Positions 18,410 through 26,490 of a stretch of DNA of 64,000 bases are shown one piece after another. The stretch lies in assembly GCA_027658995.1 (NCBI GenBank), contig JAQDQK010000001.1:62001-126000 (forward strand). Direction: 5' to 3'. The notes under the pieces were generated by a model. It was not told the origin of the DNA. It saw only the letters and a list, made by a program, of their open reading frames with translations, and searched no databases. Each line of letters begins with the position of its first letter. Position 1 is the stretch's first letter. The DNA comes from Propionibacteriaceae bacterium AM104-82. Its GTDB lineage: Bacteria > Actinomycetota > Actinomycetes > Propionibacteriales > Propionibacteriaceae. Both the position numbers and the translations under genes were made by a program.

Positions 18410-19359
18410 CCTGCCAGCCTCTCTGCCATCGCGTCGGCCGCCGCAAGGGCCGGGCACTGCGCGGCGTTGCCGTCGTCCGGGGTGAGCGAACAGTTGTAGT
18501 CCTGTCCCTCGAAGGCCTGCGACAGGAACAACACCCGCGACCCGGTCTGAATGATCACGACGTCGACCCACTGGCCGAGCTCGAGCGACGCGTCCCCTGC
18601 GGGGAGGCCGACAGCGAGGACGTTGGCGAACCGGGCATCCGGTGCGTTGGCCGGCGGCGTGAACGGGATCTCGTCGGTGTTCTCGCGCGCACCCGAGTCG
18701 CGCCACCCCTGCGCGTCCAGTCGCTCCCCGCAGTCGAGCGACTGCTGCCGGAGCGAGTCGAACGCGGCGCTCGCCTGTGCCTCGTCGTCGTAGCCGAAGA
18801 TGGTCGCGACGTAGAGCGTCGGCCATTCGTCGCCCTCAAGGCCCATCTCGCGGGTCAGGATGGTGCTCGGCTCGCCGGGGATCTCGCTCAGGCAGATGCT
18901 CGGTGAGGACTGGCCCTGCCCCTCGAACTCGTCCTTGACGGCGCCGGGAATGTCGCCGTAGATGAAGAGTTGGTCGGGGGTCGGCATGTTGTCGAACGTG
19001 GGGGCCTTCACGGCCTCTCCCGGCGCGTCGGTGGGCGTCGGGGTCGGCTTGGCCGTGGCGTCCGGCGTCTGGGAAGGAACCGGGTCGGGCGACGTCGGGG
19101 CGCTGGGGCTCGCCGTCGACGAGATGCTCGGCGTGGGCGTCACCGGCTGGGGGGTCGCCCATCCCGGCTCCTGCCGGCCCGTGACCTGCGCGATGCCGAA
19201 GCCGCCGACCGCGAGCAGGGCACACGCCCCCAGCACGCCGACGGTGCGTCGGGTGGCCCGGCGACGGTTGCCGCGCCGTCGGATCTCTGATGCGGGCAGC
19301 ACGGGAACCTCCTTGGCGGTAGCTGCGAGGCGGTCGAGTTCGGGAATACGGTCAGGCAT
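18406..19359 (-). CDS. Membrane-anchored partner of the ECF sigma factor
   Basis: A 317-residue protein. A short cytoplasmic N-terminus with an Arg cluster (about 20-32) leads into one transmembrane helix (about 34-54), then a Pro/Thr/Ser-rich linker (about 60-108), then an external domain of about 210 residues with several cysteines. It starts inside the sigma gene: ATG 19359 overlaps the sigma stop by 8 bases. This is the usual place for an anti-sigma factor, but no zinc-binding HxxxCxxC motif is visible and the cytoplasmic part is short, so control of the sigma factor is only inferred. Confidence 0.7.
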   Translation of the reverse strand: MPDRIPELDRLAATAKEVPVLPASEIRRRGNRRRATRRTVGVLGACALLAVGGFGIAQVTGRQEPGWATPQPVTPTPSISSTASPSAPTSPDPVPSQTPDATAKPTPTPTDAPGEAVKAPTFDNMPTPDQLFIYGDIPGAVKDEFEGQGQSSPSICLSEIPGEPSTILTREMGLEGDEWPTLYVATIFGYDDEAQASAAFDSLRQQSLDCGERLDAQGWRDSGARENTDEIPFTPPANAPDARFANVLAVGLPAGDASLELGQWVDVVIIQTGSRVLFLSQAFEGQDYNCSLTPDDGNAAQCPALAAADAMAERLAG

Positions 19360-19843
19360 GACGCACCTCCAGATCGGTGTTGAGCAGGCGGGCGAGGGTG
19401 GCTCTGCCCCGTGAGAGGCGGGCCTTGACGGTGCCCGTCGGGGCACCGACCTCGGTCGCGACGTCGGCGACGCTCAGGTCGCACAGGTGGTACAGCACGA
19501 TGGCCCGTCGCTGGTCCTCGGGCAGTTGGGCGAGCGCCTGTTCGAGGGCGACCCGCTCGGGCGTCGGCTCGGCGGATGGCTTCATCTCGAGCGCCCGGTC
19601 CGGTTGCCGGAAGGCCCTTCTCGCGCGACGCCAGCGGCTGATGGCCAGCCGGTACGCGGTCGTCCTGACCCACGCCTCGGGGCTGTTCGCCGTGTCGAGT
19701 TTGTTCCTGTGATCCCACGCCCTCACGAATGCCTCCTGGACGCAGTCCTGCGCCTCAGCCATCGATCCGCACATCGCGTAGATGTGGCCGACGAGCTTCG
19801 TGAAGGACGCGGCGTAGAACCGGTCGAACTCGTCCTCGGTCAC
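19352..19843 (-). CDS. ECF sigma factor (SigE-like family)
   Basis: A 163-residue sigma factor with only regions 2 and 4. Region 2 (about 10-75) includes the DCVQEAFVRAWDH helix. Region 4 (about 105-155) contains LPEDQRRAIVLYHLCDLSVADVA, split over the helix-turn-helix, and ends in a GTVKARLSRGRATLA helix. The start is GTG 19843 with GGGAGGGAC as ribosome site. It overlaps its membrane partner gene. No matching autoregulatory promoter could be identified in the repeat-rich gap upstream. Confidence 0.9.
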   Translation of the reverse strand: MTEDEFDRFYAASFTKLVGHIYAMCGSMAEAQDCVQEAFVRAWDHRNKLDTANSPEAWVRTTAYRLAISRWRRARRAFRQPDRALEMKPSAEPTPERVALEQALAQLPEDQRRAIVLYHLCDLSVADVATEVGAPTGTVKARLSRGRATLARLLNTDLEVRHA

Positions 19844-20361
19844 TGTCCCTCCCGTGATCTCGGTGGCCCGTGTCGGGCCGTTCGTGGTGAATACGCCCGG
19901 GCGGAGGCGTTGGTTGCATCAGAACATCACAGGGGAACTTTCGGGCGGCTGTCGCCATGCCAGCGTCGCACGGAATCGCCGCGAGGTCGCACGGATCCGC
20001 GTGTGCTCTCACCTCGCGAGGTTCGCGCCATCCTGGGCGTGGCTTGGGCTGTCGGGTGCGAGAGGTTTCGACCGAAGAAGTCCGCTGACGCGTCCTTCTT
20101 GGCTCAACCAGCGGCTCTGATTGAGCCAGCGGCGGCGAGGTCGCCCACGCTGTGGCGAAATCGGGCTCGCCTTCGCGCGTTCCCTGGCGTGGTTTGGGTT
20201 GTCGGGTGCGAGAGGTTTCGACCGAAGAAGGCCGCTGACGCGTCCTTCTTGGCTCAACCAGCGGGCGCTGACGCGTCCTTCTTGGCTCAACCAGCGGTGC
20301 CTCGCGTCTTCTTGGCTCAACCGGCGGCGCCTTGCGTCCTTCCTGGCTCAACCAGCGCTTG
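19844..20361. other. 518-bp gap holding only repeats and the sigma promoter region
   Basis: No convincing gene is present. Open frames here translate into repetitive strings of the WLSQEGR kind and reflect the tandem repeat, not a protein. 19844-20030 must contain the sigma promoter on the minus strand, but no clear boxes stand out. 20032-20357 is the repeat array described separately. Confidence 0.7.
20032..20357. repeat. Tandem and dispersed repeat array (GGCTCAACCAGCGG family)
   Basis: Two ~83-base copies (about 20032-20114 and 20182-20264) share a TGTCGGGTGCGAGAGGTTTC block and end in CGTCCTTCTTGGCTCAACCA plus GCGG. The second is followed by three more ~30-base units of the ending block (to 20357), progressively diverged. 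Together this makes four consecutive ~30-base units from about 20232. A related unit with the same GTTTCGAC and GGCTCAACCAGC blocks occurs at 52876-52952. The array lies just after the oxidoreductase stop (20362) and before the sigma gene. Confidence 0.85.
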
Positions 20362-23145
20362 TCAGTGGGTGGCCAGCAGTTCTGCGAGCGACATCGAGGA
20401 GCGGTCGGCGAGCGAGGTCAACTGGGTCTGGCACGAGAAGCCGTCCGCGAGCACGATCGCGTCCGGGTTCGACTCCACTGCCGGGCCCAGGTCGTGTTCG
20501 AAGACCTTCACGCTGACGTCGTGGTGGCCGCGCTCGACGCCGAAGTTGCCCGCGAGGCCGCAGCAGCCGCCGACGACCACGAGGTTCGCGCCCGTCTTCT
20601 CCAGCAGCGCCCTGTCCTTGCCCCAGCCGAGCACCGACGCGTGGTGGCAGTGCGGTTGGGTGACGATCGTGTGGCCGCTGAGATCGGGGGCGACGAAGTC
20701 CGCATCGCGCTCCAGGAACTCGGCCAGCGTCAGGACCGAACCATTCAGCGCCGCCACGTTCGCGTCGTCGGGCAGGAGTTCGGGGGCATCGCTCCGCCAC
20801 ACCGCCGTGCATGACGGCTCGACGCCGATGATCGGCACCCCTTCGGCGACGTAGGGCGCCAGCACCGCAGCCGCCGTCGTGAGTTGGCGGCGGGCGCCGT
20901 CGAGTTGACCTGTCGAGATCCAGGTGAGTCCGCAGCACGCAGTCTTGTCCAGCACCTCCGGCTCGTAGCCGAGCCGCACCAGCAGTTGCGCCATCGCCGC
21001 GAACGACGTCGACTCGAAGCAGTCGGAGAACGAGTCGACCCAGATCAGCACCCGACCCTTCGAGCCGCCCGACGAACGCTCCAGCCGCGACCTGGCGGTG
21101 CGGGAGGCGAACTGCGGGATGGCTCGACGGTGGTCGACGCCCGCGCCCCAGCGCAGCGCCCTACCGAGCCCAGGCGTGCGGCCGACCAGATTGACCAGCC
21201 TGCCGAGCCCGGGAACGGTCGTGATGAGGCGGCCCCAGCGCGGCAGCCAGCCCAGCGCGTAATGGTTGCGGGGACGCAGCCGACCCTTGTACGTCTCGTG
21301 CGTGACGCGCGCCTTGTACGCGGCCATGTCGATGCCGGTGGGGCAGTCGCGGGCGCAGCCCTTGCACGACAGGCACAGGTCGAGCGCCGCGTGCACCTCC
21401 GGCGAGCGCCAGCCCTTGCTGATCAGCGAGCCGTTGACCATCTCCTGCAGCGCGTGGGCGCGGCCGCGCGTCGAGTCCTTCTCGTCGCGGGTCGCCTGGA
21501 ACGACGGGCACATCACGCCGCCGGAGGAGGTCGTGTTCGCCAGGCACTTGCCGACGCCGGAGCACTGGTGGACCGCCTCGACGAACTCGGCGTCGGTCGC
21601 GGCCAGCGGGGAGCGGCTGACGGCGACCATCCGCAGGTCCTGCTCGACGGGGGCCGGGTCGACGAGCACCCCGGGGTTGAGCAGCCCGCGGGGATCGAAG
21701 AGCCGCTTCACCTGGCCGAACAGGTCGATGGCAGCCGGGGAGTACATGTGGGGAAGCAGCGCCGAGCGGGCCCTTCCGTCGCCGTGCTCGCCCGACATCG
21801 ATCCGCCGAACCGGGCGACCAGGGTGGCCGCCTCCTCGACGAACGCCTTATAGCGCTCCGCGCCGTCGGGGGTGGTCAAGGGGAAGTCGATGCGGCAGTG
21901 CACGCAGCCGTCGCCGAAGTGGCCGTAGGGGAGGCCCTGCAGTTTGTGGCGCTCCAGCAGCGCGTCGAACTCGCGCAGGTACTCGCCGAGATGCTGCGGC
22001 GGGACCGCCGCGTCCTCCCAGCCGCCGTAGGCAGGCTTGGCGAAGCTGACGCCCGCCAGGCCTGCGCCGTCGGCGCGGATCTTCCACAGTTGCGCGGCCC
22101 GGGCTGGATCGTCGACGACCCATCCCTCCGTCGCTGCGGAGGCCTCCACGATCGCCTCGGCCCGTGCGCGGAGTTCGGCCGGGTCCTCGCCGACGACCTC
22201 CAGGAACATCCAGCCGTCGCCCGCGGGCAGGTCGCCGACGCTGTCCGCGCCGTTCTTGGCGACCACGACGTCGACGATGCGCCGGTCGAGGCCCTCGCAG
22301 GCGGTGGGGGAGAAGCGCAGCAGGTTGGAGATGTCGTCGCCAGCGTCGGGCATCGTCGGGTAGCCGAGCGCGACCATCAGCGAGTGCGGCGCATCGGCGA
22401 CGAGACGGACGGTCGCCCGGACGATCACGCCGAGCGTCCCCTCGGTGCCCGCGAAGAACTTGGCGACGTCGAACTTCTTCTCGGGCAGCAGGTGCTCGAG
22501 CGAGTAGCCGGAGACCTGTCGGATGAAGGTGCCGAACTCGGTGCGGATCACGCCGAGGTTGGCCGCCACCAGTGAGCGCAGTTCCGGCAGGTCGTCGACG
22601 CCCAGCGTGATCATTTCGCCGTTGCCGGTGACCACGTCGAGGCTGACGACGTTGTCGGCCATCCGCCCGTAGCCGAGCGCGCGGGGGCCGCAGGCGTTGT
22701 TGCCGATCATGCCGCCGACGGTGCAGCGGTTCGAGGTCGACGGGTCGGGGCCGAGACGCAGCCCGTGCGGACGGGCGGCCTGCTGGAGTTGGTCCTGCAC
22801 GACGCCGGGGTCGATCACCGCGGTGCGCGTCTCCGGGTCGATTGAGTGGATCCGGTTCAGGTGGCGGGAGACATCGATCACGAGACCCGGGCCGACGGCG
22901 TTGCCCGCGCACGAGGTGCCTGCTCCGCGGGCGGTGATCGGGACACCCGCGTCGAGGGATGCGCGCACCAGCGTCACCAACTCGTCGGTGGTGCGGGGAT
23001 GGGCCACGGCCGCGGGGGCGACCCGGTACAGCGACGCGTCGGTCGAGTAGAGCGCGCGGGTCAGCGTCGAGTCGTCGATGATCTCCGCGAGGTCGCCGAG
23101 CCGATCAATCAGTTGAGCGTGGGGCGAGGCCGCGGAGATGGTCAC
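20362..23145 (-). CDS. FAD-binding and iron-sulfur oxidoreductase (D-lactate/glycolate-type)
   Basis: A 927-residue fusion of an FAD oxidase with an iron-sulfur subunit. The FAD-binding part occupies about 1-230 (ARGAGTSCAGNAVGPG; GGMIGNNACGPRALGYG), with the FAD-linked C-terminal domain to about 510. A ferredoxin-like part has CSGVGKC, then CLSCKGCARDCPTG near 620. Two CCG domains (CCGLTW; CCGLAGNFG) end the protein, as in GlcF/LldE-type electron transfer subunits. It likely oxidises a 2-hydroxy acid at the membrane and passes electrons to quinone. GTG 23145 lies 4 bases after the MarR stop, with AGGA as ribosome site, so the two form an operon. Confidence 0.9.
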   Translation of the reverse strand: MTISAASPHAQLIDRLGDLAEIIDDSTLTRALYSTDASLYRVAPAAVAHPRTTDELVTLVRASLDAGVPITARGAGTSCAGNAVGPGLVIDVSRHLNRIHSIDPETRTAVIDPGVVQDQLQQAARPHGLRLGPDPSTSNRCTVGGMIGNNACGPRALGYGRMADNVVSLDVVTGNGEMITLGVDDLPELRSLVAANLGVIRTEFGTFIRQVSGYSLEHLLPEKKFDVAKFFAGTEGTLGVIVRATVRLVADAPHSLMVALGYPTMPDAGDDISNLLRFSPTACEGLDRRIVDVVVAKNGADSVGDLPAGDGWMFLEVVGEDPAELRARAEAIVEASAATEGWVVDDPARAAQLWKIRADGAGLAGVSFAKPAYGGWEDAAVPPQHLGEYLREFDALLERHKLQGLPYGHFGDGCVHCRIDFPLTTPDGAERYKAFVEEAATLVARFGGSMSGEHGDGRARSALLPHMYSPAAIDLFGQVKRLFDPRGLLNPGVLVDPAPVEQDLRMVAVSRSPLAATDAEFVEAVHQCSGVGKCLANTTSSGGVMCPSFQATRDEKDSTRGRAHALQEMVNGSLISKGWRSPEVHAALDLCLSCKGCARDCPTGIDMAAYKARVTHETYKGRLRPRNHYALGWLPRWGRLITTVPGLGRLVNLVGRTPGLGRALRWGAGVDHRRAIPQFASRTARSRLERSSGGSKGRVLIWVDSFSDCFESTSFAAMAQLLVRLGYEPEVLDKTACCGLTWISTGQLDGARRQLTTAAAVLAPYVAEGVPIIGVEPSCTAVWRSDAPELLPDDANVAALNGSVLTLAEFLERDADFVAPDLSGHTIVTQPHCHHASVLGWGKDRALLEKTGANLVVVGGCCGLAGNFGVERGHHDVSVKVFEHDLGPAVESNPDAIVLADGFSCQTQLTSLADRSSMSLAELLATH

Positions 23146-23149
23146 CGTC

Positions 23150-23605
23150 CTAGTTTGCCACCGCCAGTGAGGCCTGCATCGCACGGCCCAGCGCGGTGAA
23201 ATCGCCCGGCTCGATCGCGTCGACGAAGACGCGTCGCACCGAGTCGACGTGAGCGGGCGCGGCCCGCTGCAGCAGGTCGAAGCCCTTCTGGGTCATCTCG
23301 GCCTGCACGCCGCGCCCGTCTGCCGCACAGGAGGTGCGGTTGACGTAGCCGGCCTGCTCCATCCGCTTGATGGTGTGCGTCAGGCGGGACCTCGAGTGGC
23401 CGACCGACGCGGCGAGCTCGCCCATCCTGATCGTGTGATCGGGTGCCTCGCTGAGGCGGACGAGCAATTCGTACTCTGACAAGCTCAGATTGAACTGGCG
23501 CAGCTCGGCGTCCAGGTACTCTTCGATGTGCGTCTTGGCCAGGAGGTAGCTCCGCCAGACGCGCTGCTGACTCTCGTTGAGCCAGCCCGCAACTGGTTCA
23601 GACAT
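23150..23605 (-). CDS. MarR-family transcriptional regulator
   Basis: A 151-residue winged-helix regulator. The recognition part is visible at about 45-95 (IRMGELAASVGHSRSRLTHTIKRME, in two pieces) followed by the wing with a DGRG motif. It is the first gene of the operon with the FAD/Fe-S oxidoreductase and faces the acyl-CoA ligase gene. A 22-base palindrome sits in the shared promoter region. ATG 23605 is used, and an in-frame ATG at 23614 is possible. Confidence 0.9.
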   Translation of the reverse strand: MSEPVAGWLNESQQRVWRSYLLAKTHIEEYLDAELRQFNLSLSEYELLVRLSEAPDHTIRMGELAASVGHSRSRLTHTIKRMEQAGYVNRTSCAADGRGVQAEMTQKGFDLLQRAAPAHVDSVRRVFVDAIEPGDFTALGRAMQASLAVAN

Positions 23606-23621
23606 AAGGGTCATCCTACCA

Positions 23622-23643
23622 CATGCTTTAGATTTCAAGCATG
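23622..23643. promoter_or_regulatory. Candidate MarR operator between divergent genes
   Basis: An inverted repeat CATGCTT-N8-AAGCATG lies between the MarR start (23605) and the ligase start (23704). The size and arm spacing fit a MarR dimer. On the minus strand it overlaps a TTGAAA box upstream of TAGGAT (23618-23613), a plausible -10 for marR, so binding would autoregulate marR and may control the ligase. Confidence 0.6.
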
Positions 23644-23703
23644 TCTCCCCAGTTAAGCGTTCACCCGTTAGTCTTGCGGGAACCCCAGGAACGGAGAGCA
23701 ACG

Positions 23704-25530
23704 GTGTCCATTCGCGAAGAGCTGCTTGCAGATGCCCCCCAGAACGTTGGACAGATGCTGCGCCAGAGGGTCGAAAAGACCCCTGACAAGCCGGCCTTCA
23801 TGTACCCGGACGGTGCCGCCGGCGTCAACACGTGGACCACGCTGACGTGGCGCGAGACCAACGACAACGTCGACCGGCTCGCCGCGGGGCTGCTCGCCCG
23901 GGGCCTCGGACACGAGGACCGGGTGGCCATCTGCTCTACTACCCGCGTCGAGTGGATCTTCATGGATCTGGCCATCGCGGTCGCCGCGGGCGCGACCACC
24001 ACCGTCTACCCGAACACCGGCGCGGAGGAGGTCGACTACATCCTGGCCGACTCCGGCTCCAAGGTGCTGATCGCCGAGGACGCCGTCCAACTCGCGAAGG
24101 TCATCGACGACCCGCAGTTGACCGAGCAGATCCACACCATCGTCGTGATCGACACCAGCGGCGTCACGCTCGACGACCGGATCATCTCCTACCAGAAGCT
24201 GATGGAACTGGGCGACGCCTACCTCGCGGAGCACCCGGACGCGCTCGAGAAGTCGATCGCAAGCACCAACCGCGACACCCTCTCGACGCTGATCTACACC
24301 TCCGGCACCACCGGTCGCCCCAAGGGCGTTCGCCTGAACCACATCTCGTGGGTCTACGAGGGCGTCGCGACGCGCTACCTCGACCTCATCGAGGAGGACG
24401 CGCTGCAGTACCTGTGGCTGCCGCTCAGCCACGTGTTCGGCAAGGCGCTGATCGCCTGCCAGCTCAGCTACGGCTTCGCCTCCGCCGTCGACGGCCGGAT
24501 CGACCACATCGTCCAGGGCCTCGGCGAGGTGCACCCCACCTTCATGTGCGGCGCCCCGCGCATCTTCGAGAAGGTCCGCGGCGCGGTGCTCACCGGCAAC
24601 AAGGGCCTCAAGGCCAAGATCGCCCGCTGGGCGTTCTCCGTCGGCTACGACACCATCGACGACCGGCTCGCGGGCCGCGAACTCAAGGGCCCGCTCGCGC
24701 TGAAGTACAGGATCGCCGAGAAGCTCGTCTACTCGAAGCTCAAGGAGAAGCTCGGCGGCCAGATGCGCTTCATGATCTCCGGTTCGGCCAAGCTCAGCCC
24801 GCAGGTGCAGAAGTGGTTCTACGCGGCAGGCATCCTGATCGTCGAGGGCTACGGCTCCACCGAGACCTCCGCGATCGCCGGCGTCGACATGCCCGAGAGC
24901 CCGCATCTGGGCACCATCGGCAAGCCGCTGCCCGGCGTCGAGGCCAAGATCGCCGACGACGGCGAACTGCTGCTGCGTGGGCCCATCATCACGCCCGGCT
25001 ACCACAACCTGCCCGAGCAGACCGCCGAGGCGTTCACCGACGGCTGGTACCACACCGGCGACATCGGCCAGATCCTGCCGACCGGGCAGATCAAGATCAC
25101 CGACCGCAAGAAGGACCTGTTCAAGACCTCGGGCGGCAAGTACGTCGCCCCGCAGAAGGTCGAGGGCGCCATCCAGGCCAACATCCCCTACATCGCGCAG
25201 TCGATCGCGGTCGGCGACGACCGCAAGTACGTCTCCGCGCTCGTGGTCCTCGACCCGGCGCTGCTCCAGAAGTGGGCGGACAAGCGCGGCATCACCGGCT
25301 CCTACGCCGAACTGTCGCAGCGCCCGGAGATCCGCGAGTCGATCGAGAAGTGGATGGAGCGCGCCAACTCGAAGCTGGAGCGCTGGGAGACCGTCAAGAA
25401 GTTCACGATCCTCGACCACGAGTTGACCGTCGAGAACGCGGGCGTCACCGCCAACATGAAGATCCGTCGCAACGTGGTGGCCGAGAAGTACTCCGATCTC
25501 GTGGACGCGATGTACCCGCAGGAAGACTGA
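23704..25530 (+). CDS. Long-chain fatty acid-CoA ligase
   Basis: A 608-residue adenylate-forming enzyme that activates fatty acids to acyl-CoA. The ATP motif LIYTSGTTGRPKGV is at about 197-210, the adenine-binding GYGSTETSA motif near 382, and the YHTGDIG and DRKKDLFKTSGGKYVAP hinge region at about 450-482. GTG 23704 follows a GGAACGGAGAG leader. It is directly followed by the thioesterase gene with no spacer, so both are co-translated. The upstream palindrome may place it under MarR control. Confidence 0.94.
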   Translation: MSIREELLADAPQNVGQMLRQRVEKTPDKPAFMYPDGAAGVNTWTTLTWRETNDNVDRLAAGLLARGLGHEDRVAICSTTRVEWIFMDLAIAVAAGATTTVYPNTGAEEVDYILADSGSKVLIAEDAVQLAKVIDDPQLTEQIHTIVVIDTSGVTLDDRIISYQKLMELGDAYLAEHPDALEKSIASTNRDTLSTLIYTSGTTGRPKGVRLNHISWVYEGVATRYLDLIEEDALQYLWLPLSHVFGKALIACQLSYGFASAVDGRIDHIVQGLGEVHPTFMCGAPRIFEKVRGAVLTGNKGLKAKIARWAFSVGYDTIDDRLAGRELKGPLALKYRIAEKLVYSKLKEKLGGQMRFMISGSAKLSPQVQKWFYAAGILIVEGYGSTETSAIAGVDMPESPHLGTIGKPLPGVEAKIADDGELLLRGPIITPGYHNLPEQTAEAFTDGWYHTGDIGQILPTGQIKITDRKKDLFKTSGGKYVAPQKVEGAIQANIPYIAQSIAVGDDRKYVSALVVLDPALLQKWADKRGITGSYAELSQRPEIRESIEKWMERANSKLERWETVKKFTILDHELTVENAGVTANMKIRRNVVAEKYSDLVDAMYPQED

Positions 25531-26376
25531 GTGTTCGTCTACGCGTGCCCCCTTCGCTGGTCCGATCTCGACGCGCAGGGGCACGTCAACAACGCCGTCA
25601 TCGTCGACTACCTGCAGGAGGCGCGCGTCGCGTTCCTGCGCGAGGGCCCGGCCTCCGAACTGCTGGACAGCGGCGTGGTCGTCGTGTCGCACGAGGTGGA
25701 GTACCACCGTCCGATCGAGTACTCCGACGACCCGGTGACCGTCGAACTGGGGATGGCGAAGGTCGGCGCCTCGCGCATCGAGATCGCCTACCGGTTGCTG
25801 CAGGATTCCGCGCTCGCCGTGGTCGCACGGACGGTGCTGTGCGCCTTCGACTTCGACGAGCAGCGCCCCGTCCGGCTCCTCCCGCAGCACCGGGCCTTCT
25901 TCCAGGAGCACCTGATCGACGCGGAGCCGCTGCGCCGGATCCCGGCTCCGGACCTGGAGGGCAGGGGCGCGTCGGTGCCCCTTGCGGTGCGCTGGTCCGA
26001 TCTTGACTCCTACGGGCACGTCAACAACGCGGTGCTCTTCGACTACATCCAGCAGGCCCGAGTCACGGCGACCACGCTGTGGGACCCGACGATGGCGCGG
26101 GCGGGCACCAAGGGCAGCGAGCGACTGTGGCTGGTGGTGCGCCAGGACGTCGACTACCTGGTGCAGTTGTCGCACCGGATCGCGCCGTACGCGCTGCTGG
26201 TCGCCCCCGTGAAGTTGGGCGGCACGTCGATCACGCTCGCGACCGAGTTCGTCGACCCTGGGACCGGCCTGGTCTTCGCGAGGGCGAGGACGGTGCTGGT
26301 GTGCGCCGACCTGTCCGGTCGTCCCGTCGACCTGGGCGATGCCACCCGGGCAGCGCTGGAACCTCACCTGGTCTGA
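25531..26376 (+). CDS. Double-hotdog acyl-CoA thioesterase
   Basis: A 281-residue tandem hotdog protein. Each half starts with the same block: RWSDLDAQGHVNNAV near residue 9 and RWSDLDSYGHVNNAV near residue 154. The aspartate and the following HVNN segment form the 4HBT-type active site. The fusion provides in one chain the two domains normally supplied by a dimer. GTG 25531 follows the ligase stop with no gap. Together they could balance free fatty acid and acyl-CoA pools. Confidence 0.88.
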   Translation: MFVYACPLRWSDLDAQGHVNNAVIVDYLQEARVAFLREGPASELLDSGVVVVSHEVEYHRPIEYSDDPVTVELGMAKVGASRIEIAYRLLQDSALAVVARTVLCAFDFDEQRPVRLLPQHRAFFQEHLIDAEPLRRIPAPDLEGRGASVPLAVRWSDLDSYGHVNNAVLFDYIQQARVTATTLWDPTMARAGTKGSERLWLVVRQDVDYLVQLSHRIAPYALLVAPVKLGGTSITLATEFVDPGTGLVFARARTVLVCADLSGRPVDLGDATRAALEPHLV

Positions 26377-26407
26377 GGCGCCTCGGGCGCTGGGGTTGGG
26401 TGGTGAT

Positions 26408-26486
26408 TTGAGCATGTTCGGTTGCTCGTTGCGGTCTGAACGTTCACATCGGCGTGAATCGCGAACGAGTTACCAAACATGCTCAA
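26408..26486. repeat. 80-bp palindromic element, copy 2
   Basis: The left arm TTGAGCATGTTCGG plus TTGCTCGTT (26408-26430) and the right arm AACGAGTTACCAAACATG plus CTCAA (26464-26486) enclose 33 variable bases. The orientation is opposite to copies 1 and 3. It lies between the convergent thioesterase and nei2 genes, where a long hairpin could end transcription from both sides. Confidence 0.85.
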
Positions 26487-26490
26487 GTTC

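Noticed and set aside
20009..20351. Repetitive proteins of the WLSQEGR type
   Set aside because: They are direct translations of the tandem DNA repeat and lack ribosome sites.
20232..20357. CRISPR array
   Set aside because: Units follow one another without unique spacers and no cas gene is nearby.
20884..22575. Long plus-strand open frame antisense to the FAD oxidoreductase
   Set aside because: Composition is typical of an antisense shadow in high-GC DNA, and the minus-strand gene has clear domains.
23668..26415. 915-codon minus-strand open frame
   Set aside because: Antisense to the acyl-CoA ligase and thioesterase, both with complete motifs; low-complexity Val/Asp/Gly/Arg translation.
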